42,275 nucleotides of DNA from an uncultured Kangiellaceae bacterium (GTDB lineage Bacteria > Pseudomonadota > Gammaproteobacteria > Enterobacterales > Kangiellaceae), in the NCBI GenBank assembly GCA_905479925.1, contig CAJQOL010000063.1:1-42275 (forward strand). The letters are read 5' to 3'. The position numbers and the translations under genes are program-made. The first letter of the stretch is position 1. Each line of letters starts with the position of its first letter. Shown here piece after piece: positions 41,565 through 42,275 of this stretch. The notes below the pieces were generated by a model. The model was not told the DNA's origin. It worked only from the letters and a program-made list of their open reading frames with translations, and did no database searches.

Positions 41565-42275
41565 ATGAATCGATTTGTATCAACTTTAGTTGGAATCAGC
41601 CTAACAAGTGTCGCATGGGCTGCAAACGCCGACGAGCATACCGATATGGCCAACAAAATCCGCGCCGAAGGTTTTTATAATTCACATGTCATGGCGACTC
41701 TATCTCACTTGACCAATAAAATAGGCCCTAGGCTTTCTGGATCTCCGCAACTGATTGAAGCCAATAATTGGACGATGCAAACTCTTAAAGACTGGGGAAT
41801 GAGCAATAGTCATTTAGAAGGATTTGAATTTGGCAGAGGGTGGTCACATGACTCTGCCTCGGTTGATTTAGTAGTGCCACGAAAAGTATCCTTTCATGGA
41901 ATTCCGGTTGCTTGGACACCCGGTACTAATGGACGGATTCAAGGTGAGGTCGTTTTCTTGGACGCCGTAACCAGTGAAGAACTGGAAAGCTACAAAGGTA
42001 AAGTTAGCGGAAAGATCTTGATGATGACCGTAGCTGAACCACTAGAGGCACCTAAAAATGAGGTTTTTAAACGCCGAGACGGGCAGGATTTAGCAAAACT
42101 CAAAGATTTTCCCGTTGGCAATAAAGCAAGCCATGAACCATGGGGTAACGCTGCTAACCGAGATGAGTGGATGCATCGTTATCAGTTTGGAGAGTCACTC
42201 AATCGATTTCTTAAAGAAGAAAAAGTCGCAGGCGTAATCTATGGAAGCTGGCGTCAGGGTGGACTAATTAGCATA
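41565..42275 (+). CDS. Probable M28-family exported peptidase (5' part)
   Basis: Only the first 237 codons are in the window; the frame is open to the end. The N-terminus is a signal peptide (about 1-23, ending ANADE). NKIGPRLSGSPQLIEANNWTMQTL is typical of M28 aminopeptidases, near their N-terminus, and a protease-associated-like domain begins with GEVVFLDAV and VSGKILMM. The zinc-binding catalytic residues lie beyond the window, so activity cannot be judged. The ATG at 41565 has AAGGGA in front. It follows hxlR by 53 bases and could be in its transcript. Confidence 0.8.
   Translation, partial: MNRFVSTLVGISLTSVAWAANADEHTDMANKIRAEGFYNSHVMATLSHLTNKIGPRLSGSPQLIEANNWTMQTLKDWGMSNSHLEGFEFGRGWSHDSASVDLVVPRKVSFHGIPVAWTPGTNGRIQGEVVFLDAVTSEELESYKGKVSGKILMMTVAEPLEAPKNEVFKRRDGQDLAKLKDFPVGNKASHEPWGNAANRDEWMHRYQFGESLNRFLKEEKVAGVIYGSWRQGGLISI

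Overview
This window looks like chromosome from a moderately AT-rich marine gammaproteobacterium, of the Alteromonadales/Kangiellaceae kind. Reasons: an E. coli-like SerA, NtrB/NtrC and PhoB/PhoR; a Vibrio/Shewanella-type TonB2 operon with TtpC and DUF3450; and large TonB-dependent receptors. The genus cannot be fixed from the sequence alone. No rRNA, tRNA, CRISPR array, prophage or intact insertion sequence was seen.

Layout. (1) 1-2330: the tail of a probable MBL-fold hydrolase, a 620-base gene-free stretch with hairpin repeats, htpX, and a spacer with a 17-bp tandem repeat. (2) 2331-24364, all on the minus strand: a phosphate-linked import and signalling block. In transcription order it holds phoB, phoR, a kinase with a possible c-type haem sensor domain, a lone receiver, a 1585-residue propeller hybrid kinase, a triplicated lipoprotein, a TonB-dependent receptor, and a DUF3450-ttpC-exbB-exbD-tonB-TPR operon. 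Sites matching the Pho box, each 10 bp upstream of a -10-like hexamer, precede phoB, the lipoprotein gene and the TonB operon, so the block is probably a PhoB-controlled outer-membrane uptake system. (3) 24609-28969: an orphan acyl carrier protein, serA, and ntrB-ntrC with an NtrC-like dyad in front. (4) 29010-30679: a small membrane protein and an HPt-HD-GYP signalling protein. (5) 31063-36637: a secreted MsrA-thioredoxin-MsrB fusion, two secreted spondin-domain proteins and an OmpR-type two-component pair. The msr and spondin genes share an unusual promoter: GTGATaa-like heptamers repeated every 11 bp, with the -10 hexamer at the same distance in both. This suggests one regulon, probably run by the adjacent pair. 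(6) 37032-42275: a PH-domain protein, an OmpA-family porin, a nucleotidyltransferase-like protein, a two-cupin protein, a short-chain dehydrogenase divergent from an HxlR regulator, and the start of an M28-type peptidase.

The window also carries many short tandem repeats between genes (periods 7, 14, 17, 21, 23 and 30 bp). The most striking is a compound array at 32493-32735, where different 7-base words follow one another in strict 7-base register and stop just before the spondin operator. Two of the other repeats run across stop codons.
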